Source: Ruminiclostridium herbifermentans
GTDB taxonomy: Bacteria > Bacillota > Clostridia > Acetivibrionales > DSM-1351
Length of the DNA: 64,000 nucleotides
NCBI RefSeq assembly: GCF_005473905.2
Contig: NZ_CP061336.1
Span: 1,038,501 to 1,102,500 of the forward strand
Reading direction: 5' to 3'
This document shows positions 18,822 to 28,379 of the stretch, piece after piece (the stretch's first letter is position 1; every line of letters starts with the position of its first letter). The notes beneath the pieces are model-generated. The model was not told the DNA's origin, ran no database searches, and saw only the letters and a list, made by a program, of their open reading frames with translations. The translations under genes were made by a program, and so were the position numbers.

Positions 18822-19547
18822 ATGGATACTAATGAAGTTTTTATCAGCAACATAAAAGCAATTGATACAGAAATTAATGATGGTTTTAATATATTGAATA
18901 AAAACTATAAGCTGGTGGAATTAGACTGTGGATGTTTTTCCAATCTCAAGATACAAAATATTGTGTATGATATAAAACAATATAATATAGTCGGAGTTGG
19001 TAATTTGCTAATGATGGTGTCGAAGGAATCAACGGAACTACAAATGCTTTCATTTGTAATTACACCTTATTATAAAAATCTACCACTTTTCTCAAATGAC
19101 TATTTGTTTATGAAGGAAAAGAGGAGTTTCATAATAGAGTATTATGATTTGGTTAAGGATAAGGATTCACAGTATAATGCTTATATTAATAAGCTTAAGG
19201 TAATAAAGGATAAGTATGCAGATTTGCCAGATATGAAACAGAAAGAATGCTGGAATGATTCATTGAAGTCTGTATGTATAGCAAAAAGAACTTCGTTAGA
19301 TCACGATAATGATATGTTTTCAATATTTAATGAAAACTTACATAACTTTATTGAGGCAGAACAGAATTCCAGTATTCTTTCAGAATACAATAGGAAGATT
19401 AAATGGCAGATTACCAAGGATTATGTTGATAAACTAATTGACATTGATGGGGTTTCTACAAATGTATTTAAAAATACTTTAGGTGCAGAAACCACAAGGA
19501 AGTTCTTCCATGATGTATTCTTTGGAATAGAAAAGTTTAAAATTTAA
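18822..19547 (+). CDS. hypothetical protein, 241 residues
   Basis: I do not recognise this family. The protein is soluble, acidic-to-neutral and mixed alpha/beta, with no signal peptide or membrane segment, and Cys residues near 36-38 (DCGCF). The first half (to about residue 95) is beta-like and ends with ITPYYKNLPLFSNDYLF; the second half is helical. It starts at ATG 18822 with GGAAGG about 12 nt upstream, is transcribed away from the FAD reductases, and ends at a shared bidirectional terminator. Confidence 0.7.
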   Translation: MDTNEVFISNIKAIDTEINDGFNILNKNYKLVELDCGCFSNLKIQNIVYDIKQYNIVGVGNLLMMVSKESTELQMLSFVITPYYKNLPLFSNDYLFMKEKRSFIIEYYDLVKDKDSQYNAYINKLKVIKDKYADLPDMKQKECWNDSLKSVCIAKRTSLDHDNDMFSIFNENLHNFIEAEQNSSILSEYNRKIKWQITKDYVDKLIDIDGVSTNVFKNTLGAETTRKFFHDVFFGIEKFKI

Positions 19548-19564
19548 TGATAAGCTTTTATAAT

Positions 19565-19600
19565 AGCAAAAGACCCTCTTTTACAAGAAGGTCTTTTGCT
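19565..19600. terminator. bidirectional terminator
   Basis: AGCAAAAGACC pairs with GGTCTTTTGCT (11 bp, 14-nt loop) between the convergent hypothetical gene and MFS gene; T- and A-rich flanks suit both strands. Confidence 0.85.
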
Positions 19601-19627
19601 CACATATTTATAATCAATTTAAGGGGG

Positions 19628-20947
19628 CTATCTGCTAAATATACTGAATTTCTTTTCTTCCTTATCATATATCTTTGGCAGTACAAAAATTATTGAACAT
19701 ATCATTAGAATAGATGAAATAGCAAATAAAACATGAAAGTTGCTAATAACTTGACTGCCAAATAAGGCATTATTAATTTTATAAATTATTCCTTTAGAGG
19801 ATTCCATAAAAGCTCCTGCACAAACATAAGAAATACCGCTAGAAGTAGTTGTAATGATTGAATAATTAGCTAAAAACATAGATCTGTTTTTCTCTGGAGC
19901 AAGCCATATGGAAAAGTTATTTGATAATATCATAATTCCTTGGCTGAACAGTCCAAAAATCAGAAAGCTTATTGACATTACAATAATATATCTAGATGGA
20001 GTAGCAATACACCACAAAAGTGGAAGAATGCAAACAAAGCAGCAGCATAAACGCAGGATTGGTTTAGTACCATATTTGTCAGAGAGCAAACCAACTTTGT
20101 TAATAAATAATACTGTTGTAATACCAGCTAGAAATTGTTGAAATATTGATATTGTAAAATAATCAATTTTTAGCTGCTCAATCATATAAATATTTAAAAA
20201 TGGAATTGCAAAATTAAACCCAAAATTCCAACATGAAATAAATACTATTAATTTTAAGTAATTTTTATCCTTAAATGGTTCAACCAGCATAGAAATAAAA
20301 GAAGAATTTTTTTCTGCCGGAGTCATTGCTGGTTCTTTAACTCCTATAAAACAAGTTGCATCTAATGAACCAAATATTGCTGCTATTGTAAATACAATTG
20401 CAAAACCAATAAGTGTGCTAAAACTATCCAAATACTTACCAAAGGCTACTCCTGCAATAATACCTGTTACTGCAGATATTGCTGTTCTTTTACCAAAGAA
20501 GCTGCCTTTTTGACTTGCAGGTACAATATCTCCCATCCATGAATTATAACTTATATTTACTACTGAATTTGCAATAGAATAAATGATAATAAGTGCAGTA
20601 ATTATTATTAAAGCAAGCTGCTTGTTTTCTTTTGAAATAAGTATAGGTATTAGGACAATTGGTATCCAAATCAGTCTATGTACATAAGCCGATATAAGAA
20701 ACATTTTCTTACGTTTACCTGTTTTTTCTAAGATATATGATGCGAAAATTTGTAAAACGCCACCAAGATATGGGGCAGCGGCTATGATGCTGTACAATAA
20801 GTCGTTTGCGCCTAATGCACGCAGAAATCCAGTAAGGGGTGCGCCATTAATGACTACAAAATAAACCCTGCCAAAAATAACAGCAGCTGTAATTAAAAAT
20901 AAGCTTCTTTTGATTTCTTGTTCCGTAAATTTCTCAGTTTTGTTCAT
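19628..20947 (-). CDS. MFS transporter
   Basis: A 439-residue major facilitator with about 12 hydrophobic segments. A basic loop KTGKRKK after the second segment and a GLLSDKYGTK motif in the second half match the MFS loop 2-3 signatures. Substrate is not evident; the overall pattern is like the small-molecule or drug efflux MFS proteins common in Clostridia. The ribosome site AGAGGA lies before ATG 20947. It is monocistronic and converges on the hypothetical gene. Confidence 0.85.
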   Translation of the reverse strand: MNKTEKFTEQEIKRSLFLITAAVIFGRVYFVVINGAPLTGFLRALGANDLLYSIIAAAPYLGGVLQIFASYILEKTGKRKKMFLISAYVHRLIWIPIVLIPILISKENKQLALIIITALIIIYSIANSVVNISYNSWMGDIVPASQKGSFFGKRTAISAVTGIIAGVAFGKYLDSFSTLIGFAIVFTIAAIFGSLDATCFIGVKEPAMTPAEKNSSFISMLVEPFKDKNYLKLIVFISCWNFGFNFAIPFLNIYMIEQLKIDYFTISIFQQFLAGITTVLFINKVGLLSDKYGTKPILRLCCCFVCILPLLWCIATPSRYIIVMSISFLIFGLFSQGIMILSNNFSIWLAPEKNRSMFLANYSIITTTSSGISYVCAGAFMESSKGIIYKINNALFGSQVISNFHVLFAISSILMICSIIFVLPKIYDKEEKKFSIFSR

Positions 20948-21385
20948 ATTAGTATCCTCTATTGTGTATAAGTAAGTATAGTAAATATGTCAAATGACAT
21001 AATCTTTGATATTTAGTAAAATTTCTAATATTTATCTGCAATGAAGAGCAATTTATGGTATAGGTTTAAAAAAATATCCATGTGTTGATTATATGTTCAA
21101 CCGATAGTGTTGGTTGTAGGTTAACATAAAATCTAAAACAAATAAAATATTAAAACATATAACCATTGCTATTAAAACATCAAAACTGCAAATATATAGC
21201 AAGGGCTTTCGTAAACAACTGATTTGCAGATATCTATTGCTTATCAATTTTGGATGAACACTGATAGATTGAGTTCGCAAATTAACTATTTATTTTATTC
21301 TATAAGAAATAATACATTTTGGCTTGTCTACTTTTGCGATTTATTACTCAAATTTTGCCGAAAAATAAATAGGCATATAACTAAA
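20948..21385. other. intergenic region between MFS and TrpB-like genes
   Basis: 438 bp of AT-rich DNA. Small frames here lack ribosome sites. Nothing else recognised apart from the terminator listed next. Confidence 0.4.
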
Positions 21386-21420
21386 AAGGCTTTGTTCCAC
21401 TATTAATGGAACAAAGCCTT
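21386..21420 (-). terminator. terminator of the TrpB-like gene
   Basis: A 14-bp perfect stem (AAGGCTTTGTTCCA with its complement) and 7-nt loop, followed on the minus strand by TTTTTAG, 80 bp after the TrpB-like stop codon. Confidence 0.9.
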
Positions 21421-21500
21421 AAGCTAAACTTAATAAACATAAAATTTCTATGGTTAGTATAGAATATGTAAGTGCATATATCATTCTTAATGCTACTTGC

Positions 21501-22865
21501 TTATTTAATATCAGGTAAACATTCTAAATTAAAAACTGATGATTCAGAGGAGTACTCAATATCATCAAGTACGCCATTAAAGTAGTTTTCATACGCGGTA
21601 AAATCAAAATAACCATGGCCGCTTAAGCAGAATAAAATAACTTTTTCTTCGCCAGCCTCTTTTGCTAATAATGCCTCATCCATGGCAGCACGAATAGCGT
21701 GAGCAGATTCTGGAGCTGGGACTATTCCTTCAGCTTTTGCAAAAGCTACTGCAGCATCAAATACTGCTTTTTGACCATATGCTTTAGCCTCTATAATGCC
21801 ATCGTGATACAGTTGACTAACAGTAGCTGAATCTCCATGATATCTTAATCCCCCTGCATGAATACCAGATGGTACAAAATCGTGACCAAGAGTATACATT
21901 CTCGCGATTGGTGCCATTTTTGCAACATCACCATAATCATATGCAAATATACCTTTTGTAAGTGTAGGACATGCAGTCGGCTCTACAGCTACTGCTCGAA
22001 CTTTCTTTCCATTAAATTTATCTTGCAAAAATGGGAATGAAATTCCTGCAAAATTTGTTCCACCGCCACAGCAAGCAAAAATCATATCAGGATATTCATC
22101 AATCATTTCCATTTGCTTTTTAGCTTCTATTCCTATAATTGATTGATGTAAGCATACATGATTTAAAACACTGCCTAATGCATAGTTTGTATCTGCATGG
22201 GTTGCAGCATCCTCAACAGCTTCACTTATTGCAATTCCAAGACTGCCAGTACAATCAGGATCCTTTTCTAAAATGCTCCTACCGCTATTGGTTAGATTAC
22301 TAGGACTTGCTACAACATTTGCTCCAAAAGTTTTCATAAAGGAACGTCTATATGGTTTTTGCTGATAACTTACTTTTACCATGTATACAGAACATTCAAG
22401 ACCAAATTGGCTGGTAGCGAGACTTAATGCACTACCCCATTGTCCGGCTCCTGTTTCTGTTGCCAGCCTCTTAATACCAGCAATTTTATTATAATATGCT
22501 TGCGGAATAGCTGAATTTAGCTTATGACTCCCTGTGGCATTTGTTCCTTCATATTTGTAATAAATACGTGCAGGAGTATCAAGCTGCTTTTCAAGATTTT
22601 TTGCGCGGTAAAGAGGGCTTGGGCGAAATTGACGATACATTTCGCGAACTTCTTTTGGTATATCAATATAACGTTCAGTAGACATTTCTTGTTTAATTAA
22701 TTCGTCAGGGAAAATAGCTCTCATATCGTCGGCTTGAATGACTTCATGTGTTACTGGATTACGATATGCAGCTGGTTTGTTTGGCATATCTGCAATGATA
22801 TTGTACCATTGCTTTGGAATTTCACTTTCAGGCAGAATTACCTTTGTAATCTCATCTCGTCTCAT
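21501..22865 (-). CDS. TrpB-like pyridoxal-phosphate-dependent enzyme (TrpB2 type)
   Basis: About 454 residues from ATG 22865; an ATG three codons earlier lies directly against GAGGAGAG, so 22865 has better spacing. The PLP lysine is in GSHK (Lys115), the phosphate-binding GGGTNF motif is present, and a Ser-Gly-His-Gly-Tyr segment lies near the end. The N-terminal LPESEIPKQWYN start is typical of the TrpB2 branch, which condenses indole and serine without needing a TrpA partner. No other trp gene is near, consistent with a stand-alone indole-scavenging role. Confidence 0.85.
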   Translation of the reverse strand: MRRDEITKVILPESEIPKQWYNIIADMPNKPAAYRNPVTHEVIQADDMRAIFPDELIKQEMSTERYIDIPKEVREMYRQFRPSPLYRAKNLEKQLDTPARIYYKYEGTNATGSHKLNSAIPQAYYNKIAGIKRLATETGAGQWGSALSLATSQFGLECSVYMVKVSYQQKPYRRSFMKTFGANVVASPSNLTNSGRSILEKDPDCTGSLGIAISEAVEDAATHADTNYALGSVLNHVCLHQSIIGIEAKKQMEMIDEYPDMIFACCGGGTNFAGISFPFLQDKFNGKKVRAVAVEPTACPTLTKGIFAYDYGDVAKMAPIARMYTLGHDFVPSGIHAGGLRYHGDSATVSQLYHDGIIEAKAYGQKAVFDAAVAFAKAEGIVPAPESAHAIRAAMDEALLAKEAGEEKVILFCLSGHGYFDFTAYENYFNGVLDDIEYSSESSVFNLECLPDIK

Positions 22866-23551
22866 ACGAATCATCTCTCCTCATCTATAAACTGTGTTAG
22901 CTATCAAAATTATAATCCAGTTTTTTAGGATAATTTCATTTCTAGTCATCTATTTACATATATTACGCAATTATAAACTTAGAATAAATTTTTGAAATAT
23001 TTATTGCTTTAATAAAATTGTAGGCAATAAACTAAAAACTCAACTGATAGCTAATAAAATAGACCTTAATATTATTTTATTAGAAATACAAATAAAGTCA
23101 ACTAATATTTATTTTATTGTGTATTAATATAATCTTTGCGGCATAATTAACTATTTTTCGCCAACAAATTTAAACAAATATCTTTAGCCAAGTAACCTGT
23201 TTATCTAAGTTGTACTCGTGTACCAGTAAAAGCTAAGTGTAATATAATAGCGCTGGCTTACTGGTACTTCCGAACCAGCTAATCTAAATATACTTACTCA
23301 CAAGATATCTGTTGATGTCAGTGTCTATTTCATGAACGAGCCATAGATATATATTGCACGGAAGTACTATTTAAGCACTTTACTATATATATATTTTTTT
23401 TTGCAACAGCCTCCCTATAGAATCAACTATCCACACCAGCAAATTTTTACGTGAAAACTTGATTCTTATAAGTATAAAATGGAATCTCACATAATATAGA
23501 TTATATAAATTTGACTTTATTAAAGTTCAAAATATAATGGGGGAAGTAGCA
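22866..23551. other. divergent intergenic region with mutually exclusive hairpins
   Basis: Nearly 700 bp without a gene. GTACCAGTAA (23220-23229) pairs perfectly with TTACTGGTAC (23258-23267). The 3' arm can instead pair within CTGGTACTTCCGAACCAG just downstream, so the two hairpins exclude each other. No uridine run follows directly; a T10 run occurs at about 23394-23403, after AT-rich DNA. The remainder is featureless. Confidence 0.45.
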
Positions 23552-24346
23552 TTGAAAAATTACTTTTTTTCTTACATAGATGATATCCCAAAAGAATTGC
23601 ATAGTGAACTTTTCACAGTTCAGCATTTTTTATCAATTGGTATGATAATGTGTGCATGGATAATTTTAATTTTGATTTACAAAGATAAAAGTGTTAAGGC
23701 AAAGTGGAGGCTTATGGCAATAACTAGCCTATTGCTGCCATTGCTTGAAGTATCTATGATGATATGGTACAAGAGTGTTGGACAGTTCTCATTTGGCTAT
23801 TCGCTTCCATTACATTTATGCAGCTTAATGTGCATAATTATGCCTATCACAGTTTTTACTAAAAATAATTTGCTTATGGAATACTCATATGCAATGGGAT
23901 TAGCGCCATCTCTAATAACTCTTTTCACTCCAGACGTATATTATTATCCAACCTTTTCGTTTTTATATATTCAAACAATGCTTGTACACGGAGTTATCTG
24001 TTTTATTCCTATATTTTTTATATTTTGCTTAGGGTTTAAGCCTAATATCCGCAATCTGCCAAAGGCAATAGCTATGCTTTTTTGTCTAGCAGTAATGATA
24101 ATTCCTGTAAATTACATAACAAATGGCAATTACTTTTTCTTAAGGTATCCAGCAAAAGGTTCAATTATGGAATACTTCTCGAGCATATTTGGTAGTCCAG
24201 GATACCTTATTCCTGTATTTTTTGTAGGTTGTATTCTTTGGCTGCTAATGTATTTGCCATTTGCTTTAATTGAACAAAAAAGGAAATTTAAAAAGCCTGC
24301 TTTTTTGACTCAGAAAAACATTAATAACAGAAAATTCAGCATTTAG
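23552..24346 (+). CDS. YwaF-like integral membrane protein (TIGR02206 type)
   Basis: About 264 residues. I prefer the TTG at 23552 because GGGGGAAG lies 7 nt before it; that site falls inside the codons that follow the in-frame ATG at 23537. Seven hydrophobic segments, with LPLHLCSL in the third and a YWxxF-type pattern, match the YwaF/TIGR02206 family of polytopic membrane proteins of unknown function. It is monocistronic. Confidence 0.7.
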   Translation: MKNYFFSYIDDIPKELHSELFTVQHFLSIGMIMCAWIILILIYKDKSVKAKWRLMAITSLLLPLLEVSMMIWYKSVGQFSFGYSLPLHLCSLMCIIMPITVFTKNNLLMEYSYAMGLAPSLITLFTPDVYYYPTFSFLYIQTMLVHGVICFIPIFFIFCLGFKPNIRNLPKAIAMLFCLAVMIIPVNYITNGNYFFLRYPAKGSIMEYFSSIFGSPGYLIPVFFVGCILWLLMYLPFALIEQKRKFKKPAFLTQKNINNRKFSI

Positions 24347-24508
24347 ATATAATAAAACCAACATTCATAATTAAAGCTTGGAATTGAAATATATATCTAA
24401 TTTAATTTTTTATTAATCAGATATTAATAAGCATGTAACAAAGATCTGATATAATAAGTTTAAATAAAAAATAAATTATTAATCTTAGTTGATGAAAGGA
24501 GGGGGTAC

Positions 24509-24667
24509 ATGTATAAGTTTAAAACAATTAGATGTAAAAACTGCGATTCTGTTGTATATAATCTACCAGTAAACGAAATTAATAAATTGAAGGTTACTAA
24601 TATAAGATGTGAAGATTGTATAGAACATAGTGCTAGTGAAAAATCTAAAATTAAAAAAGTAGTCTAG
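24509..24667 (+). CDS. small zinc-ribbon-like protein, 52 residues
   Basis: Starts at ATG 24509 behind GGAGGGGG. It has two CxxC pairs, CKNC near residues 9-12 and CEDC near 34-37, spaced as in a rubredoxin-type zinc ribbon, with no membrane segment. It ends in a Lys-rich tail. An adjoining frame without a start codon (about 24666-24764) continues with charged, helical-looking sequence (KQDEEAERYK) up to a stop just before a terminator, so the gene may have lost a longer C-terminus to a frameshift, or the frame is chance. Confidence 0.6.
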   Translation: MYKFKTIRCKNCDSVVYNLPVNEINKLKVTNIRCEDCIEHSASEKSKIKKVV

Positions 24668-24765
24668 AATAAAAAATACTAGAATAATTAAAGTTGCTAA
24701 ACAATTAAAGCAAGATGAAGAAGCTGAAAGATACAAGTTAACATTTGATGTCCAGAAGTAAATAA

Positions 24766-24792
24766 TCGCTTATTATAGGCGCTTTTTTTATA
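24766..24792 (+). terminator. terminator after the small zinc-ribbon gene
   Basis: CGCTTATTATAGGCG folds into a short stem and is followed by a run of seven T. It closes the unit containing the 52-residue gene. Confidence 0.65.
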
Positions 24793-24883
24793 GTCTTTTT
24801 TGGATTATTAATCTGATGATTAATTGTACTTTTATTTATAATGACTAATATTAGCTAAGAAAATGCTAAAGAGAATTAAGCAT

Positions 24884-26413
24884 TTACCTAATTCTCTTTA
24901 AAGGTTTTATAGCAGGACCTTCGATAACATTGCCTTTAAAATCAAACCTTGATGCATGGCATGGACAGTCCCATGTTTTTTCGGCGGAATTCCAACGCAG
25001 TTCACAGCCTAGATGGGTACAGGTTGTATCAACAACGTAGATACAGCCATCTATGTCACGATATGCACCAGCTTTTTCTCCGTCCATTTTAACAGGTTTT
25101 CCTTCTTCCAAATCCAAGCTAAATTTTTCTGGTAAAGATTTAGTCTTTCCCTCAATTAGATTTTCCACAACATTCAAATTTTGAACATAAAAGTTTTTAG
25201 AAAAAACAGGCTTAAGTCTATTTGGCGCAAAAATATACTCATAAGGACTGCTCCCTGATATGATTAAATCTCTGATAATCATAGCTGCCGAGGTGCTGCT
25301 GGTCATACCCCATTTTGCAAAGCCTGTGGCAACAAATATATCCTTTTTTGAAGAAGTAATATTTCCTATATAGGGGATATCATCCATGACAGTATAGTCC
25401 TGTGCTGACCAACGATAAGGAATATCAGCAGCAGAAAATGTATTTTTTGCATACAAAATTAAATTTTTGTAGTGTTCATTTTCTTTATCATCTTGCCCAG
25501 TTTTATGATGTTCTCCACCAATTAAAATTAGTTGTTCATCGTTTTCAATTGGCTGATATCTCAACGATCTGGTAGGCTGCTCATAAGATATATACATTCC
25601 TCCTGGGAATTTATTGGGGGATTTTGCAGCAACCACATAGGAACGTTCACCATACATTTTTGTTGCATATAGTCCCCATCCATCATAAAATGGGAATTGC
25701 GTTGTTATAATTACTTTATTTGATGAGATACTGAAGCCGCCTTTTATTGAGGTTACACAATTATCACCATGATGTATATCTAAAGCAGTTGTATTTTCAA
25801 ATATTTGTCCGCCTTTTTTTGTGAATATATCGGCTAATGCAAGCAGATATTTTCTTGGATGAAATTGAGCTTGATTATCAAAGCAAATGGCACCTTTAAT
25901 TTCTAATGGAAGTGGTAAGCTGGATTTATAGGATGCAGGCAAGCCCAAAGAAATAGCTGCATTAACTTCTTCTTCAATTTTTGAAATATATTGTTCGTCT
26001 TGAGTAAATACATAGTTAGGTTGTCTGCTGAAATCACATTTTATATTATTTTCAGAGATTATTTTATCTATTACAGAAATTGCTTTTTCGTTTATTTGAC
26101 CATAGATGAGAGCACCCTCGTTGCCAATTTGTTTTATTAGTTTCGCATATTTTAAATCATGTAAAGAAGTGATTTTAGCAGTAGTATGTCCGGTAGCTGC
26201 TGCTGCAATTCTATTAGTATCAATAAGAACAACATCGAACCCTTCCTTTTGAAGGATATAAGCCGTAGTTATACCTGTAATACCACCGCCAATTATCAGG
26301 ATATTAGTTTTTATATTACTTCCAAGTTGAGGATAGTTCGTTTGTGGTGTAGAAGCTATCCAATAAGATTCTGGGGCTTTAATAAAAGTCTTTTCTACTA
26401 AATTTTGTGGCAT
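24884..26413 (-). CDS. FAD-dependent oxidoreductase with C-terminal Rieske domain
   Basis: A 509-residue protein. The N-terminal two-thirds is a DAO/DadA-type FAD domain with GGGITG near residue 41 and a later ATGFAKWGM segment for the flavin. The last 80 residues are a Rieske [2Fe-2S] domain with CTHLGC and CPCHAS cluster motifs. In this family electrons probably pass from an amine or similar donor through FAD to the Rieske centre, but the substrate is not known. It is monocistronic behind GGAGACAAT. Confidence 0.85.
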   Translation of the reverse strand: MPQNLVEKTFIKAPESYWIASTPQTNYPQLGSNIKTNILIIGGGITGITTAYILQKEGFDVVLIDTNRIAAAATGHTTAKITSLHDLKYAKLIKQIGNEGALIYGQINEKAISVIDKIISENNIKCDFSRQPNYVFTQDEQYISKIEEEVNAAISLGLPASYKSSLPLPLEIKGAICFDNQAQFHPRKYLLALADIFTKKGGQIFENTTALDIHHGDNCVTSIKGGFSISSNKVIITTQFPFYDGWGLYATKMYGERSYVVAAKSPNKFPGGMYISYEQPTRSLRYQPIENDEQLILIGGEHHKTGQDDKENEHYKNLILYAKNTFSAADIPYRWSAQDYTVMDDIPYIGNITSSKKDIFVATGFAKWGMTSSTSAAMIIRDLIISGSSPYEYIFAPNRLKPVFSKNFYVQNLNVVENLIEGKTKSLPEKFSLDLEEGKPVKMDGEKAGAYRDIDGCIYVVDTTCTHLGCELRWNSAEKTWDCPCHASRFDFKGNVIEGPAIKPLKRIR

Positions 26414-26684
26414 AGATTGTCTCCTTTTGAGTATATGCTATTTAACTCAACTTTTCCAGTTGAATGTAGACGTTAAACTTATCAATGGGAATTTTAGTTT
26501 TTAAATTTAACTTTCCTATTTAAAAATCGCAGATGTTAAATTATCGATGGAAAGTTGAATTATTTAATAAATAAACTTTCACTGCTAAGTATGACACTTA
26601 CAATTTTTTTACTGGATAAGTTTTGTTAGACTATTATTATATCCAGAAAATAAAAAAATATTTCTATAAACGTATATAAAAAAA
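26414..26684. other. intergenic region with an imperfect direct repeat
   Basis: About 270 bp between the oxidoreductase promoter side and the maturase terminator. GA[CT]GTTAAA followed by TTATC[AG]ATGG[GA]A appears at about 26470 and 26532, a possible paired operator for the oxidoreductase gene. No coding sequence. Confidence 0.3.
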
Positions 26685-26725
26685 AGGCTATCTTCAATAT
26701 GCTTTTAACATATTAAAGATAGCCT
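26685..26725. terminator. terminator of the peptide/maturase operon
   Basis: AGGCTATCTT pairs with AAGATAGCCT, with a further AATATG/CATATT stem inside. T-rich DNA follows on the minus strand, 20 bp past the maturase stop; A/T runs on both sides allow bidirectional use. Confidence 0.9.
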
Positions 26726-26744
26726 ATTTTTATATATTTAATAT

Positions 26745-28271
26745 TTATGCTTTTAGCATCTGATAAAAGGCTTCGCTTTGCTTTTTGAATTCATCTGAAA
26801 TTGAACGACCTTCTTCAAGAACAGATAAGGCTTCTTCATTTCTTCCATTTTCACATAAAATAACAGCTAGATCATGGAAAGGATCAGTGTATTTTCTGTC
26901 AGATAAATCAATAGCCTTTTTTAAGTATAAAATACCATTTTCAACATCGCCAAGCTTTGCGATAGATAGCCCATAACCCTTGTTTATATATGGATCTGAC
27001 GGATACTTTTCAATTAGTTTTTTATTGGCTTCGTAAGACTGTTTATAGTTTTCAAGCATAAAAGAAACATATCCATATAATTTTAATGCTTCTTCATTAT
27101 CAGGTTCTGCCAAGAGTACTTTAGATAATAGAAGTTCTGCCAGTTGATTGCTGTTGTTATCAGCAAATTTCTGGGCCTTTTCAAGCATAGTTTGAACATC
27201 AGTAAGCCTTTCAAATTGGGCTTCTGCTTTTTTTATAGCATAATTATATGAACAATAAGTATTTTCGGCATAAACAGATTTTCCGAGTGTTAACTTTGTA
27301 TTTCCGCAGCCCCCTAGACATCTGTTACCAAATAGACATTTTTGACAGATACCTGATAGCTTATCCTTTGTCATTTCACGGTTCCAAGAGAAGCTTGTTG
27401 GATCATTCCATATATCTATCAAAGATTTTTCACGAATATTTCCTTCAATGAACTCTCTGTTTCTGATAGAAGTACACCCAACAACATCGCCATTATGTAA
27501 TATACCTAGCCCATATTTACCTGCAGCACAACCGTTCCATGAATATACATCGCCTTCACGGGCTTTTCTTCTGATTTCAATTTCTTTTTTGTTAAAGTAA
27601 CCTATACAATCAGCAAGCTGAATTTCGACACCGCCTTTAATCATAGCATTGTAGGCGAAATCGATTAATTGGTCAACATGATGAGGTTGAGTTACCAATT
27701 CTGAATTTTTAGACATATTACCCATAGGAAGACCAAGCTGTAGCTGCCATCCGAAAATATGTTTTTGAGAAAGGATATTGTGTATTTCATTGAGTTCATT
27801 TAAGTTAATATTATTAATAGTGGTTATAACTGAGCAGTTTAAGCCGTTTGCAGTCAAAATATCAATTGCACTCATAATTCTATCATAAGAGCCTTCTTTT
27901 CTAATAAAATCATGTGTGCTTTTGAGACCATCCAAGCTAAGCGCAACAGTATTTACACCTGCTGCTTTGGCTCTTTTTGCAATGTCATCATTCATAAGCC
28001 AGCCATTAGTAATCATATTGGGTATTACACCATTATCATTTAATCTTTTTGCAATGAGATCCCAGTCTTTTCTAGTGGTTGGTTCTCCACCAGATAGTGT
28101 AATCCATCGAAACCCAAGCTTTCCTATATCGTCGCACAGTCTTAAGGCTTCATCTGTAGTAAGCTCTCCATCAAGCGGATTTTCACAGGATGAACCACAA
28201 TGCTTGCATCTTAAGTTACATCCCATTGTTATTTCCCATACTCCTGTAATGGGTCTATACTCTACACTCAT
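26745..28271 (-). CDS. radical SAM/SPASM peptide maturase with TPR tail
   Basis: A 508-residue protein. The radical SAM cluster motif CxxxCxxC is at Cys18, Cys22 and Cys25, followed by a GGEP motif near residue 61. A SPASM-type region with Cys near 248 and a cluster around 310-350 (CQKC, CLGGC) would bind auxiliary Fe-S clusters. Residues about 375-505 are TPR helices, which may bind the precursor. Such enzymes make C-C or thioether crosslinks or epimerise residues in ribosomal peptides. It sits 108 bp downstream of a double-glycine precursor gene, from which a strong hairpin separates it, and ends the minus-strand operon. The bond it forms is unknown. Confidence 0.85.
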   Translation of the reverse strand: MSVEYRPITGVWEITMGCNLRCKHCGSSCENPLDGELTTDEALRLCDDIGKLGFRWITLSGGEPTTRKDWDLIAKRLNDNGVIPNMITNGWLMNDDIAKRAKAAGVNTVALSLDGLKSTHDFIRKEGSYDRIMSAIDILTANGLNCSVITTINNINLNELNEIHNILSQKHIFGWQLQLGLPMGNMSKNSELVTQPHHVDQLIDFAYNAMIKGGVEIQLADCIGYFNKKEIEIRRKAREGDVYSWNGCAAGKYGLGILHNGDVVGCTSIRNREFIEGNIREKSLIDIWNDPTSFSWNREMTKDKLSGICQKCLFGNRCLGGCGNTKLTLGKSVYAENTYCSYNYAIKKAEAQFERLTDVQTMLEKAQKFADNNSNQLAELLLSKVLLAEPDNEEALKLYGYVSFMLENYKQSYEANKKLIEKYPSDPYINKGYGLSIAKLGDVENGILYLKKAIDLSDRKYTDPFHDLAVILCENGRNEEALSVLEEGRSISDEFKKQSEAFYQMLKA

Positions 28272-28293
28272 TTTATCCTCCCTATTTAATGGG

Positions 28294-28316
28294 GGATGCG
28301 GATAAACTCCGCATCC
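28294..28316 (-). other. hairpin between precursor 1 and its maturase
   Basis: GGATGCGGA pairs with TCCGCATCC (9 bp, 5-nt loop). In the transcript it precedes the maturase ribosome site by about 15 nt and lacks a T run, so it may be a partial terminator or a processing/stability element lowering maturase relative to precursor. An almost identical hairpin is at 28908-28930. Confidence 0.65.
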
Positions 28317-28327
28317 TAAGTTTTCAT

Positions 28328-28343
28328 AATACCTATAGGAATA
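28328..28343. promoter_or_regulatory. CCTATAGG box 1
   Basis: CCTATAGG at 28332-28339 within an imperfect palindrome AATACCTATAGGAATATT. The octamer occurs four times in this locus: here and at 28628, 28946 and 29264. Operator function is inference. Confidence 0.35.
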
Positions 28344-28379
28344 TTATGTACTTGATACTAAATATAATCAGTTTGAGAA

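Noticed and set aside
26745-28271. maturase as a Cys-thioether (sactionine/SCIFF) enzyme
   Set aside because: None of the three candidate precursor peptides contains Cys.
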